From contig NZ_CP147250.1 of NCBI RefSeq assembly GCF_017316305.2, positions 434,001 through 498,000 of the forward strand: a stretch of 64,000 nt of DNA, written 5' to 3'. The DNA is from Enterococcus sp. DIV1094. Its GTDB lineage: Bacteria > Bacillota > Bacilli > Lactobacillales > Enterococcaceae. Both the position numbers and the translations under genes were made by a program. The notes beneath the pieces are model-generated. The model was not told the origin of the DNA and ran no database searches. It saw nothing but the letters and a program-made list of their open reading frames with translations. Numbering within the stretch: position 1 is the stretch's first letter; every line of letters begins with the position of its first letter. Positions 44,604 to 56,191 of the stretch are shown in pieces.

Positions 44604-44937
44604 AAAACTTCGCCTCCATATCAGCGATATATTTTTTTCCTTGCCCGTAGTATGAGATATCGATCAAATTTCCTCTCTCGTACTCTTCAAGCGCATCAAT
44701 CAAGCCATCTTCGATGACGTAGATATATTCTGGTTTATTTGAATGTTTTGATAGATGGATAAGATAGATATGATCCCAAAGACTCATAAAGTTTCCCAGA
44801 TCATCTTGATCACATGCTAGTTCTTCATCCGTCAAAAGATTTCGTCTGATTTTCTGGTTGTTTGTTTCTTTAATATTCACTTTTCCCCAAACGGGGTTAG
44901 TCAAATATTGATCTAGAGTGGAAAGTTCGTTTTCCAT
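44596..44937 (-). CDS. phage protein, unknown
   Basis: 113 residues, acidic. LSTLDQYLTNPVWGKVNI at the start is a pattern seen beside phage annealing proteins. It overlaps the next gene by 8 nt, so belongs to the same operon. GGAGA SD is moderate. Confidence 0.5.
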   Translation of the reverse strand: MENELSTLDQYLTNPVWGKVNIKETNNQKIRRNLLTDEELACDQDDLGNFMSLWDHIYLIHLSKHSNKPEYIYVIEDGLIDALEEYERGNLIDISYYGQGKKYIADMEAKFYE

Positions 44938-45102
44938 ATGTTAAAATCTCCTTAGTTATGATTTATTTTTGGACACGATTTTGCTTGCCGGCGATCGTGT
45001 CTTTTTTTAGTATGGTCAATTCTCGCATTAATATATTTCCCCTTTTTTGATATACTTTAGAAGTAAACAATTTGATAATTTTAGAGAAAGAGGTAAAAAT
45101 AC

Positions 45103-45429
45103 ATGTATGATAATATATTTCATATCGAAACTTTTAGTGTCCACGACAAAGATAAGAAAGTAATAAATGAGTTATTAAAAGATGGTTGGCGAATTCTGTC
45201 TATCGTTCAAAATAGTGAACACGATAACTATTCATATGGACAAGTTATTCTTGGTGCTTCTGAGTTAGCCTTTCAAAAAAACAACTTAGCTATTATGAAA
45301 CAGAAAAAATTAGAGCAAGAGGCCGAACGAAAAAGATGTAAGCAAACTAGATGGACAGACATGTCTTCAGTCAATAATAATTCTGAAAATACTCTCATTT
45401 CTATAGAAGACGACTCTTTACCGTTTTAA
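45103..45429 (+). CDS. phage protein, unknown (plus strand)
   Basis: 108 residues on the opposite strand to the early operon. A basic central helix (KLEQEAERKRCKQ) and a typical small N-terminal alpha/beta fold (VINELLKDGWRILSIV). The latter resembles DUF4177-like domains. SD GAAAGAGGT precedes ATG. Confidence 0.5.
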   Translation: MYDNIFHIETFSVHDKDKKVINELLKDGWRILSIVQNSEHDNYSYGQVILGASELAFQKNNLAIMKQKKLEQEAERKRCKQTRWTDMSSVNNNSENTLISIEDDSLPF

Positions 45430-45617
45430 TTTTTGTACTCTTCTTCATATAATTCCCAATTATCAAATTTTTCTTCCACGGTGACAGGCCTGTACGATGA
45501 TATATTTGTTGTTTTTTGCTCTGAGTTACTTGCGATAACTTGGAGCAAATCATTTGTTTTCTTTAGTTCAAATAAAATTTGTTTTAACATTTTTTCGTTC
45601 ATTTTTATCTCCTCCAT
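45426..45617 (-). CDS. small phage protein, unknown
   Basis: 63 residues; a start at the internal ATG (MNEKMLKQ) is equally likely because GGAGAT lies just before it. Coiled-coil-like N-terminus (LKQILFELKKTNDLLQ) and acidic end. Confidence 0.45.
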   Translation of the reverse strand: MEEIKMNEKMLKQILFELKKTNDLLQVIASNSEQKTTNISSYRPVTVEEKFDNWELYEEEYKN

Positions 45618-45724
45618 GCTTTTTGCTTGTCAATGTATTGTTGGCTTAAGAAAGTTGGTTTATTGCCACACCACCATCTATCAGCAATCATTTTTCCTTT
45701 CTTCAAAACTTCTTTTCGATCCAT
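45605..45724 (-). CDS. small phage protein, unknown
   Basis: 39 residues, SD AAAGGAGAAC before ATG. Basic with WWCGNKPTF. Overlaps both neighbours, as usual in this compact early operon. Confidence 0.45.
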   Translation of the reverse strand: MDRKEVLKKGKMIADRWWCGNKPTFLSQQYIDKQKAWRR

Positions 45725-45866
45725 ACGTTCTCCTTTCTTTCGAATCTAATAGGTTCATCAAAACCATTAAACTTGCGAAAATACTCCCTCCCACTACGCT
45801 GTAGTGCGCTACTAGTACGAGTAAACCTAAAATGACTCCGATAAAAAGCGTGTCTGTCTTTTTCAT
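45681..45866 (-). CDS. small membrane phage protein
   Basis: 61 residues. Two adjacent hydrophobic segments (about 6-22 and 25-40) then a charged tail with KERR. Overlaps the next small ORF by 44 nt. Unknown role. Confidence 0.5.
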   Translation of the reverse strand: MKKTDTLFIGVILGLLVLVAHYSVVGGSIFASLMVLMNLLDSKERRTYGSKRSFEERKNDC

Positions 45867-46051
45867 AGTCTTATCTCCCTATTTTTAATTTCTAACTTGC
45901 GTAAATCTTCAAGCTCATTCGCAATCAGCTCTGCTTGTCTATCTGAAAGCTCATCGGCTTTTCTGAGTGCTGCACGATCATCCTGTAATTCTTTTCTACG
46001 TAGCCTTATAAGATTGAGAATTTGGTGTTCTTGTTGTACTGTGTATGCCAT
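45863..46051 (-). CDS. small coiled-coil phage protein
   Basis: 62 residues from ATG 46051 after TAGGAGG. Almost wholly helical, rich in Glu, Arg and Leu. Longer frame to 46096 lacks an SD. Family unknown. Confidence 0.55.
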   Translation of the reverse strand: MAYTVQQEHQILNLIRLRRKELQDDRAALRKADELSDRQAELIANELEDLRKLEIKNREIRL

Positions 46052-46239
46052 CAAATTACCTCCTATATATCCGTATTCAGTGTCGAAAATTCGCAATTCT
46101 ATCTACGACATCAAATTTGATTCCTCCTCATCCCTGCTTGTGCAGGTTCTCGTTATTGTTGTGCCTATGAGATTCTTCTTTTTGGTATAATTTAATTATC
46201 AGCACTGCAATGCTGAAATAATCGAAAGGAGAATACTAA

Positions 46240-46509
46240 TTGAAAAAATATATAATAAGCTTTCGTTATCTTGAAGTCGCTGACCCAGAGCTAGCTATCA
46301 AGATTCGCGCAAAGATTGAGTCTTTGTCACCCGATACATGGATTCACGTTTTGGAAAATCAATTGTTAGTTCAATCTGAAAAAAATATTGAAGAAATATA
46401 CTCGTATCTATCATCAGAGCTAAAAAATGTACGACTTTCAATTGCACAATTTGATAAGATTTTCATAAACGATGGTTTTATGAGTGAACTTGAATCCCGT
46501 AACTACTAG
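46240..46509 (+). CDS. phage protein, unknown (plus strand)
   Basis: 89 residues from TTG, with GAAAGGAG 8 nt upstream. Small alpha/beta fold (KKYIISFRYLEV, KIRAKIESL, WIHVLENQLLV), resembling the size of RNA- or DNA-binding regulators. Opposite to surrounding genes. Confidence 0.45.
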   Translation: MKKYIISFRYLEVADPELAIKIRAKIESLSPDTWIHVLENQLLVQSEKNIEEIYSYLSSELKNVRLSIAQFDKIFINDGFMSELESRNY

Positions 46510-46904
46510 AATCTCGCTCGCCTAACATAATCTTCGTACAGAGCGATGTATTCTTTTTTTGAAATTGGCGGCCTTTCAAAAGTCATTCCTGAAAAAATAG
46601 ATGACTGTTCATCAGAATCTGTTACTTTTTCAACATTCAATTCATGATGCTCCTTACTGCCTCTAATAGTAGGGAGCGTTTTTACTATTTCTTCTGCAAA
46701 CTCTAGCTTTTCAACTAATTCCTTTGCATCTTTCAATTGCTCTATGGTTAATTGGATTTTTTCACTAGTTAGGCAAACAACAGCATCATCCTCGTTTATG
46801 ACAGTTGAACCCAAATCTCTTGCAGCATTTAGAAACATCTCAGCGCCTTCCATCATCGTTTCCCACACTTGCCATTTTTTCTCTAATTTTTTATTGATTT
46901 TCAT
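46506..46904 (-). CDS. phage protein, unknown
   Basis: 132 residues, mostly helical and acidic (QLTIEQLKDAKELVEKLEF). Follows the antirepressor. Not recognised. Confidence 0.5.
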   Translation of the reverse strand: MKINKKLEKKWQVWETMMEGAEMFLNAARDLGSTVINEDDAVVCLTSEKIQLTIEQLKDAKELVEKLEFAEEIVKTLPTIRGSKEHHELNVEKVTDSDEQSSIFSGMTFERPPISKKEYIALYEDYVRRARF

Positions 46905-46915
46905 TCTGTTACCTC

Positions 46916-47692
46916 CTATGCGAGTTGTTTTTGTTCGATTAAAGGAAGTATTCCGTTATCCTTCAAAAGTTGATAGATAAAAATATGACCTTGTTGTGTC
47001 CACTTAGTACTAGGTTTCAAATTCTCGCTACCTTGTACTGGGATCATCTCGGTATGTGTGTAGCCCTTGTCTTGGTGTTTGCGATAAAGTAACCAAGCAT
47101 TACCTTGACGGTACTGAACACCTAAATCATGCAATAGATTGTTCATCTTGGTTGCGCTCATGCCGTAATTTTTAGCTATGATACTGATTGTCATAAGGCT
47201 TTTGTTTTTTAAAATGTTGTCATAGTACTCCGCTTTGGGTTGTAACTCATTTACCCGTTGTTCAGCGACTAATCGTAAAGCACGTTCCTCTTTAAGTTTG
47301 GTTGCTACTCCGATAAGTAAATCTGGGTTATTTAGCAACTCATCTGTTGCATAAATACCGTGTTTACGGATTGCTGGTAGGACTTCGCTTGTCACCCAGC
47401 GTTTGAACTTTTTTGCTGACGGCAAGTTGCTACCAAAAATCAAATCATAAACTCCACTTTCGTTTATTAAAGTTGGATACTGGTTCCTTCCTAATTTATC
47501 TTTAAAAGATGGGGTGGTGTTTTGGCACCCTATGATTTTGTCTTCATTTTCAACGTGTTGTTTTAAAGCGTTATTCGAATCTTTAAACCCTAACGCTGTT
47601 GCAACATCTTTCCCTACAAAGTATGGTTCATCATTTGCTAAAACCGTTCGAACCTCGTTTTGTTCGAAATTAAAAATTTGTGGTTGATTCAT
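46916..47692 (-). CDS. phage antirepressor (BRO-N, KilA-C type)
   Basis: 258 residues. The BRO-N domain (1-115) has YFVGKDVATALGF, LINESGVYDLIFGSNLPSAKKFKRWVTSEVLPAIRKHG as conserved segments (described here by their ends only). The KilA-C/ANT domain (about 150-250) has SIIAKNYGMSATKMNNLL and a closing helix. It probably interferes with CI-like repression during induction. Confidence 0.8.
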   Translation of the reverse strand: MNQPQIFNFEQNEVRTVLANDEPYFVGKDVATALGFKDSNNALKQHVENEDKIIGCQNTTPSFKDKLGRNQYPTLINESGVYDLIFGSNLPSAKKFKRWVTSEVLPAIRKHGIYATDELLNNPDLLIGVATKLKEERALRLVAEQRVNELQPKAEYYDNILKNKSLMTISIIAKNYGMSATKMNNLLHDLGVQYRQGNAWLLYRKHQDKGYTHTEMIPVQGSENLKPSTKWTQQGHIFIYQLLKDNGILPLIEQKQLA

Positions 47693-47709
47693 TGTGTTGC
47701 CTCTATTCT

Positions 47710-48018
47710 CTAATAATCTGGTAAATCATCAAATAATCGTTTTAAAAACGGGCGGATATTCTCGGCATCGAAAAGCCATTTACCATCTGTGTCTTTTTTA
47801 GCTAACTTGTTTTTCCGAACATATGGGTCATCGACGATGTATTCCATTATCCACGCTCGTTTTCTACGAGTAATTTTTTCCATGTCAGCAATAGTTAAAA
47901 ACTGTGGTCGTAAATACTGTTCGAACAATTCTTTGAGGTATGTGTCTGCATATTCTTTCCAGTAAGCGTCATTAACCTGAATATCCACCGTCACTGACTG
48001 TTTTTGTTGTGGAAACAT
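47710..48018 (-). CDS. DUF771 (excisionase-like) protein
   Basis: 102 residues. FLTIADMEKITRRKRAWIME near 40 and the final ENIRPFLKRLFDDLP match DUF771, a winged-helix family found after the cro gene of many Gram-positive phages and thought to assist excision or regulation. Confidence 0.65.
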   Translation of the reverse strand: MFPQQKQSVTVDIQVNDAYWKEYADTYLKELFEQYLRPQFLTIADMEKITRRKRAWIMEYIVDDPYVRKNKLAKKDTDGKWLFDAENIRPFLKRLFDDLPDY

Positions 48019-48021
48019 AGA

Positions 48022-48225
48022 TTACGCCCCCTTTACTATTGCAATCTGTAAATCGTTGGCAATTTTACGTTTGTATTCCTGGGCTTTAGGGCCTTTTTGA
48101 ACACCTTCTACAATTTGCTTGGCGTATGTCGGTGAAGTTCCGATTAATTCGCCAAGGTATTTCCAGGTTTTATCTTGACGTTTCATTTGAATCAGGACCA
48201 TTTCATGAAAATCTTCAATGACCAT
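48022..48225 (-). CDS. Cro-like helix-turn-helix regulator
   Basis: 67 residues. The HTH core (TWKYLGELIGTSPTYAKQIV) and divergent arrangement with the CI-like gene define it as the Cro counterpart. First gene of the leftward operon. Confidence 0.65.
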   Translation of the reverse strand: MVIEDFHEMVLIQMKRQDKTWKYLGELIGTSPTYAKQIVEGVQKGPKAQEYKRKIANDLQIAIVKGA

Positions 48226-48250
48226 AACGTCACCTCATTTCTCATATATT

Positions 48251-48440
48251 TAAGCTAGAAATATAGCTAGAAATTAAACTAATTATTGACATTTTTAAAC
48301 TATAGTGTAAAATAAAACCATAGCTAAATAAGACTGAAAAAAAGCCTATAAATCAGTATTTCTAAGTTTGCCGACCTCGAAATTTTTTGATTTTTATTGG
48401 TACTATTTAGTTTTGTTTCTAGCTAAATAACTAGCTTATG
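48251..48440. promoter_or_regulatory. putative repressor operator cluster
   Basis: AGCTAGAAAT occurs twice in tandem (48253-48274), ATAGCTAAATAAG once near 48320, and TTTCTAGCTAAATAACTAGC at about 48416-48436. They bracket both start sites of the switch. CI/Cro binding is inferred. Confidence 0.45.
48286..48313 (+). promoter_or_regulatory. rightward lysogeny promoter
   Basis: TTGACA (48286-48291), 16-nt spacer, TAAAAT (48308-48313). Transcript would reach the CI-like start at 48531 after a leader of about 210 nt. Confidence 0.5.
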
Positions 48441-48445
48441 AATAC

Positions 48446-48474
48446 AGTATATTAGACTATAGATTAATCGTCAA
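48446..48474 (-). promoter_or_regulatory. leftward lytic promoter
   Basis: TTGACG (48469-48474), 17-nt spacer, TATACT (48446-48451) on the minus strand. Transcript runs towards the Cro-like gene at 48225. Confidence 0.6.
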
Positions 48475-48530
48475 ATTAATTTTAATCAAAAGTTTAATCG
48501 CCTGTGTTCTCTATTGAGGAGAATCTTGAG

Positions 48531-48866
48531 ATGACGGTATTTGATAGAGTAAAAAAACTAGCTGATAAACAAGGAATTTCTATAAATACTTTAGAAGAAC
48601 GAACTGGATTCAGTAAAAATTACTTGTATTCTTGGAAGAAAAAAGTACCTAGTGGCAATAATCTAAAAGTTATCGCTGACTACTTCGGCGTAACAACTGA
48701 CTACCTATTAGGACGCACAGACAACCCTAATCCGATACAGGAACGTGTGCCTGACGATTTAGACAAGATGCTCGACAACGCTATGACTTTTGGTGGTAAA
48801 CCACTAACCGAGATAGATAGAGCGGCAATTCGCGCTTATATAGAAGGTAGACAAAGTTCGAAGTGA
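48531..48866 (+). CDS. CI-like repressor (XRE family)
   Basis: 111 residues from ATG 48531 (GAGGAG SD). The HTH (ADKQGISINTLEERTGFS, YLYSWKKKVPSG) spans residues 10-45 and the VTTDYLLGR segment near 60 is typical of XRE phage repressors. It has no peptidase domain, so induction probably works through the ImmA-type protease encoded next. Confidence 0.75.
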   Translation: MTVFDRVKKLADKQGISINTLEERTGFSKNYLYSWKKKVPSGNNLKVIADYFGVTTDYLLGRTDNPNPIQERVPDDLDKMLDNAMTFGGKPLTEIDRAAIRAYIEGRQSSK

Positions 48867-48875
48867 GGTGAGTGT

Positions 48876-49280
48876 ATGCAGTTATTAGAAACGGTACTTA
48901 ATGAATGTGGCGTAGGTATTGCTTATGTTGAAATGGAATCAGATGGCTGCTATATCGAAGAAGAGCATATTATCTTCGTTAACTGCAGCCTCTCGCAAGA
49001 AGACAGAAGAAGAACAATTTATCATGAAATAAAGCATGTTGTAGATCACAAAGAATTTATTGAGCTCTACAAGATATTTTATTTCAGAACTAAAATGGAA
49101 TATGAAGCTGATCGATTTATGATTGAGAATTTACTCTACGATTTTTTATCTGAATGTCATATCGATCCATATCAAATAAACATTTTTTCATTTATGGACT
49201 ACTATGAACTAGATTACAATTGCGAATCTACTATCAGAAATCTTATTTTAGAAATGGTAAGAAACGAAGTTGCAGTTTAA
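48876..49280 (+). CDS. ImmA/IrrE-type metallopeptidase
   Basis: 134 residues. HEIKH at about residue 49 is the HEXXH zinc motif and EADRFMIEN supplies the third ligand. Members cleave the adjacent repressor after a damage signal. It starts 10 nt after the repressor stop, with AGTGAGGTGAG as SD, so the two are co-translated. Confidence 0.75.
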   Translation: MQLLETVLNECGVGIAYVEMESDGCYIEEEHIIFVNCSLSQEDRRRTIYHEIKHVVDHKEFIELYKIFYFRTKMEYEADRFMIENLLYDFLSECHIDPYQINIFSFMDYYELDYNCESTIRNLILEMVRNEVAV

Positions 49281-49333
49281 TTATTATTTTTTTGCCCGAA
49301 AAACGAACATACATTCTTGAGAAGGGATTCATT

Positions 49334-49507
49334 ATGTCCGAAAAAAATTTGATTATACCAAACGGTTTTTTACTACAGAATGAAGCAAAATTTAATATTG
49401 ACATGGATAACTACTTAAATTTAATACTAACAAATGATGTTTTGTCTCAAATAGAAATATCCGAAGGAGATATTGCGTTAGTAAAAAACAACAGACTTTT
49501 AAGATAG
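49334..49507 (+). CDS. small phage protein, unknown
   Basis: 57 residues from ATG 49334, GAAGGG SD; a longer frame from 49220 overlaps the protease and lacks an SD. A short acidic protein (QIEISEGDIALVKNNR). Between the protease and integrase. Family unknown. Confidence 0.4.
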   Translation: MSEKNLIIPNGFLLQNEAKFNIDMDNYLNLILTNDVLSQIEISEGDIALVKNNRLLR

Positions 49508-49558
49508 AGAGTTAGCAGTGTTAGAGTCCTAGAATGTCTAAGAAAGGTGTTGATTATC

Positions 49559-50731
49559 ATGGCTAGTATCAAGCAACAAGAAAACGGAAAGTGGCGTTTT
49601 CGTATTCGATATAAAGATAACGGAAAATTTAGAGAAGTTTCGAAAAGTGGGTTTAGAACAAAGAGGGATGCACAAGCTGCGGCAAATGAACTTGAAAGAC
49701 AATATAATAACGGTATTCAGATTGGAGCTAATAACATATTGATGGCCGACTATTTGGAGGACTGGCTCGAAGTTTACAAAAAACCAAATATAAAACAATC
49801 AACTTATCTTAGGTTAGAACGTTCCATAAGACTTCATATATTACCTACGTTTGGAATGATGAGTTTAAAGGAAATAACCCGTACAGATATTGTTAAGTGG
49901 GTAAATGACCTAGACACAACAAAGCAACAAACAAGAAACACAATTCGATCAAATCTAAATGTGTTACACGATGCATTAGAGACTGCAGTCTATGAACTCA
50001 ACTATCTTGAAAAAAATGTTGCCAAAAAAATAAAACTCCCAACCGCTAAAGAAGAACAGAAATTGAAATTCTATTCTAAAAATGAGCTTGCTCAAATGTT
50101 AGAATACTTATCCTCTTATAAATTAGGTAAATACGCTCATTCTATTCAATATTACGTCTTATTCTACCTGTTAGCGAGTACTGGTCTCCGATTAGGCGAA
50201 GCTTTGGCGTTAGAGTGGTCAGATATTGACGGAGATAAATTATCAGTAAACAAATCACTATCTTACGATGATCATAACAATTCCATAATTACGCCACCTA
50301 AATCAAAAACAAGTATTCGTACGATCAAAATTGATGATCGTCTTGTTCACCTGCTAAAGAAACATAAAATAAACAAGAATGAATGTATTTTGAGGTATCG
50401 ATCATACGATAGCCCAATAAATGAATCTATGGTATTTTCAAACGAAAACGGCAACTATTTGCGCCATTCAGTTGTTAGAGAATTTTTCTATAAAACATGT
50501 GAACGTGCGAATGTCCCTGTACTTTCCCCTCATGCTTTGCGGCATAGCCATGCAGTTCATTTACTAGAATCCGGGGCAAACATAAAGTATGTCAGTACTC
50601 GACTTGGGCACAGCACTATAAGTGTGACTGCTGACATTTATATGCACATTACAGAAAAAATCGAAGATGATTCTTTAAAACTCTACCAAAACTATATGAA
50701 CGAAAAAGGAGCACTCAAAGAGCACTCCTAA
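49559..50731 (+). CDS. int: tyrosine-type site-specific integrase
   Basis: 390 residues from ATG 49559 (AAAGGTG SD). An N-terminal AP2-like arm-binding domain ([20 protein letters not shown]), a SAM-like core-binding domain (about 65-150) and the catalytic domain. Catalytic residues: Arg in [14 protein letters not shown], His/Arg in [10 protein letters not shown], His in [13 protein letters not shown], with Tyr near 377. Catalyses prophage insertion and, with an excisionase, excision. Ends near the right junction. Confidence 0.88.
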   Translation: MASIKQQENGKWRFRIRYKDNGKFREVSKSGFRTKRDAQAAANELERQYNNGIQIGANNILMADYLEDWLEVYKKPNIKQSTYLRLERSIRLHILPTFGMMSLKEITRTDIVKWVNDLDTTKQQTRNTIRSNLNVLHDALETAVYELNYLEKNVAKKIKLPTAKEEQKLKFYSKNELAQMLEYLSSYKLGKYAHSIQYYVLFYLLASTGLRLGEALALEWSDIDGDKLSVNKSLSYDDHNNSIITPPKSKTSIRTIKIDDRLVHLLKKHKINKNECILRYRSYDSPINESMVFSNENGNYLRHSVVREFFYKTCERANVPVLSPHALRHSHAVHLLESGANIKYVSTRLGHSTISVTADIYMHITEKIEDDSLKLYQNYMNEKGALKEHS

Positions 50732-50740
50732 ATTTTTTTA
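50708..50740 (+). terminator. imperfect terminator at the int stop
   Basis: AGGAG-CA-CTC/GAG-CA-CTCCT hairpin with a 2x2 internal loop, spanning the last int codons, followed by AAATTTTTTT. On the minus strand a shorter TTTTT follows, so sufB transcripts may also stop here. Confidence 0.45.
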
Positions 50741-50816
50741 TTATTTTTGTGGCAAATTTGTGGCAAATGTCAATCACCCACCCCATGAAAAGCTTGAAAT
50801 CATTGGTAATTTAACC
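50732..50816. other. probable right prophage junction
   Basis: Between int and sufB, with a direct repeat TTTGTGGCAAA twice in tandem (about 50748-50769), a possible integrase arm site. I could not identify a core duplicated at the left side. Confidence 0.35.
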
Positions 50817-52208
50817 TTAACCAACGCTGCCTTCCATCTCATAACTAATCAACCGGTTCAACTCTACCGCATATTCCATCGGTAGTTCTTTTGTGAATGG
50901 TTCGACGAAGCCCATGACGATCATTTCTGTGGCTTCGGATTCAGTCAAGCCGCGGCTCATGAGGTAGTAGAGTTGTTCTTCTGAGATTTTGGAGACTTTT
51001 GCTTCGTGTTCCAACGAGACTTGGCTGTTGTGGATCTCGTTGAATGGGATGGTATCCGATTTGGACCATTCGTCCATGATGATGGTATCGCATTCGATGT
51101 GAGAGATCGAGCCGGCACTGTCTTTTGCAAAGGTGACTTGGCCTCGGTAGTTTACTTCGCCGCCGTCTTTTGAAATTGATTTTGAGACGATTGAGCTTGA
51201 AGTGTTTGGTGCGTTGTGGATCATTTTTGCGCCTGTGTCTTGGATTTGGTTGGCTCCGGCAAATGCGATGGATAGCATGGTGCCTCGTGCGCCTCGTCCG
51301 TCTAAGTAGACACTTGGGTATTTCATGGTTGTTTTGGCTCCTAAGTTGCCGTCGATCCATTCAACGGTTGCGCCTTCGTAGGCTTTTGCTCGTTTGGTTA
51401 CGAGGTTATAGACGTTGTCGGACCAGTTTTGGATCGTTGTATAGCGGCAGTAGCCGTCTTTACGGGTAAAGATTTCCACGATGGCTGCATGTAGGCTGTT
51501 GCTTGAATAGGTTGGTGCAGTACAGCCTTCGACATAGTGGATGCTTGCGCCTTCGTCAACGATGATCAACGTACGTTCGAATTGGCCGGTGTTTTCGGCG
51601 TTGATTCGGAAGTAAGTTTGTAATGGGACATCGACTTTGACGCCTTTTGGTACATAGATAAAGGTACCGCCTGACCAAACAGCTGAGTTTAATGCGGCTA
51701 GTTTGTTGTCTGTTGGTGGCACAAGTTTTGAAAAGTATTCTTTGAATAGTTCAGGATACTCTTTTAGTGCAGAATCTGTATCGGTAAAGACGATGCCGAG
51801 TTTTTCGAATTCGTCTTTCATGTTGTGGTACACGACTTCTGATTCGTATTGGGCAGAAGCGCCGGCTAAGTAAGCACGTTCGGCTTCTGGGATACCGATT
51901 CGTTCAAAGGTTTCTTTGATTTTTTCTGGTACGTCATCCCAATCGCGGGCTGGTCGGTCACTTGGTTTTTGATAGTATTTGATTGCATTGAAATCAATGT
52001 CAGATAAGTCTGGGCCCCACTCTTGCATGGGCATTTTGTTGAATGCTTCTAGGGATTTCAAACGGAACTCTAACATCCATTCTGGTTCTTCTTTGATTCG
52101 TGACATTTCCCTAACGACTTCTTCGGTCAAGCCTTCTCCTGTACTAAAAACGGGTTCCACGTCGTCATGGAAACCAAATTTATATTCTTCTAATTCTGGT
52201 ACGCCCAT
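50817..52208 (-). CDS. sufB: SufB, Fe-S cluster scaffold subunit
   Basis: 463 residues from ATG 52208 (AAAGGAG SD, 4 nt after the sufU stop); a longer frame is not used. SufB scaffold of the SUF system: HDDVEPVF near the start, the beta-helical core with [20 protein letters not shown], and the functional region with VEGCTAP and [13 protein letters not shown]. It receives persulfide sulfur from SufS/SufU and builds clusters with SufC and SufD. Last gene in the operon. Confidence 0.95.
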   Translation of the reverse strand: MGVPELEEYKFGFHDDVEPVFSTGEGLTEEVVREMSRIKEEPEWMLEFRLKSLEAFNKMPMQEWGPDLSDIDFNAIKYYQKPSDRPARDWDDVPEKIKETFERIGIPEAERAYLAGASAQYESEVVYHNMKDEFEKLGIVFTDTDSALKEYPELFKEYFSKLVPPTDNKLAALNSAVWSGGTFIYVPKGVKVDVPLQTYFRINAENTGQFERTLIIVDEGASIHYVEGCTAPTYSSNSLHAAIVEIFTRKDGYCRYTTIQNWSDNVYNLVTKRAKAYEGATVEWIDGNLGAKTTMKYPSVYLDGRGARGTMLSIAFAGANQIQDTGAKMIHNAPNTSSSIVSKSISKDGGEVNYRGQVTFAKDSAGSISHIECDTIIMDEWSKSDTIPFNEIHNSQVSLEHEAKVSKISEEQLYYLMSRGLTESEATEMIVMGFVEPFTKELPMEYAVELNRLISYEMEGSVG

Positions 52209-52212
52209 TTGC

Positions 52213-55191
<2,979 letters not shown>

Positions 55192-55205
55192 AGATGTGCT
55201 CCTCC

Positions 55206-55979
55206 TTACGCTTCTTCTTCTTTGTAGTCGATTCCTAATTCTTTACTGATGCCCGCATATCCTTCGGCTTCTAAGCGTTTTGCTAGATCTGCACTGCCAG
55301 TCATCACGACACGACCTTCCATCATGATGTGGACCACGTCAGGTGTGATGTAGTTTAACAAGCGTTGGTAGTGCGTGATGATCAACGCGCCAAAGTTGTC
55401 GCCACGCATTTCGTTCACACCTTTTGCTACGACTTTCAGTGCATCGATATCTAAACCAGAATCGATTTCATCTAAAATCGCAAATGTTGGTTCTAACATC
55501 AATAATTGTAAGATCTCATTTCGTTTTTTCTCCCCACCAGAAAAGCCTTCGTTCAAATAACGTTCAGCCATTTCTTCTGGCATATTCAAAAGTGCCATTT
55601 TTTCATCTAATTTTTTCAAAAATGACATGACAGAAATCTTGTCGTCTTCTGGACGTGTCGCATTGATGGCTGCACGCATAAATTCGGCATTGGTGATTCC
55701 TGGGATCTCACTTGGGTATTGCATGGCTAAAAACAGTCCTAAACGCGCACGTTCGTCTACTTCTAGCTCTAAGACATTTTGTCCATCAAAAAGGATCTCG
55801 CCTTCAGTTACTTCATAATTCGGATTTCCCATGATCGCAGCAGACAAGGTCGATTTACCTGTTCCGTTCGGACCCATGATGGCATGGATTTCCCCTGTTT
55901 TCATTGTTAAATTCACGCCTTTAAGGATCTTCTTGTCCTCAATCGACACATGTAGGTTTTTTATTTCTAAGACAGACAT
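55206..55979 (-). CDS. sufC: SufC, ATPase of the SUF complex
   Basis: 257 residues from ATG 55979 (GGAGGGAAT SD); an earlier ATG lies upstream of the predicted transcription start. Walker A GPNGTGKST, signature SGGEKKRNE, Walker B AILDEIDSGLD and switch ITHYQ are all present. Soluble ABC ATPase that drives conformational change in SufBD. First gene of the operon. Confidence 0.95.
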   Translation of the reverse strand: MSVLEIKNLHVSIEDKKILKGVNLTMKTGEIHAIMGPNGTGKSTLSAAIMGNPNYEVTEGEILFDGQNVLELEVDERARLGLFLAMQYPSEIPGITNAEFMRAAINATRPEDDKISVMSFLKKLDEKMALLNMPEEMAERYLNEGFSGGEKKRNEILQLLMLEPTFAILDEIDSGLDIDALKVVAKGVNEMRGDNFGALIITHYQRLLNYITPDVVHIMMEGRVVMTGSADLAKRLEAEGYAGISKELGIDYKEEEA

Positions 55980-56014
55980 GCAAATTCCCTCCATATTCTG
56001 ATTCGTTCTCACTT

Positions 56015-56043
56015 ATTTTAGACTAATTGAGAATGAAGCGCAA
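56015..56043 (-). promoter_or_regulatory. suf operon promoter
   Basis: TTGCGC (56038-56043), 17-nt spacer, TAAAAT (56015-56020) on the minus strand; the transcript would begin about 30 nt before sufC. Confidence 0.6.
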
Positions 56044-56154
56044 CGCCTCAACCAGTTAAAAATGTCATAATTTCGATTTATTTCAAATAAATCATCGTTT
56101 TTAATTGATAATCTTTATAAACTAAATAAAATAATTTCTGTTCGTTTTTTCTCA

Positions 56155-56182
56155 AAAAAAGTCTGGGAAAAATTCCCAGACT
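56155..56182 (-). terminator. terminator of metNIQ
   Basis: AAAGTCTGGGAA/TTCCCAGACTTT stem with a run of seven T on the minus strand. Confidence 0.85.
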
Positions 56183-56191
56183 TTACCTGTT

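Larger units (their letters stand above)
10052..50760. mobile_element. A118-like siphovirus prophage
   Basis: A full lysogeny, replication, packaging, head, tail, baseplate and lysis order is present, with head/tail proteins in the order of Listeria phage A118 (portal, Phage_min_cap2, GP20 scaffold, capsid, minor capsid 1-3, tail tube, Gp15, tape measure). The integrase lies at the right end beside sufB. The left edge is not defined: Shedu and possibly more of the left accessory tract may belong to it. The two in-frame stops lie in accessory genes; the structural genes look intact. Confidence 0.85.

Noticed and set aside
51170..51469. Plus-strand ORF opposite sufB
   Set aside because: Opposite a highly conserved gene, Leu/Arg-rich artefact, no SD.
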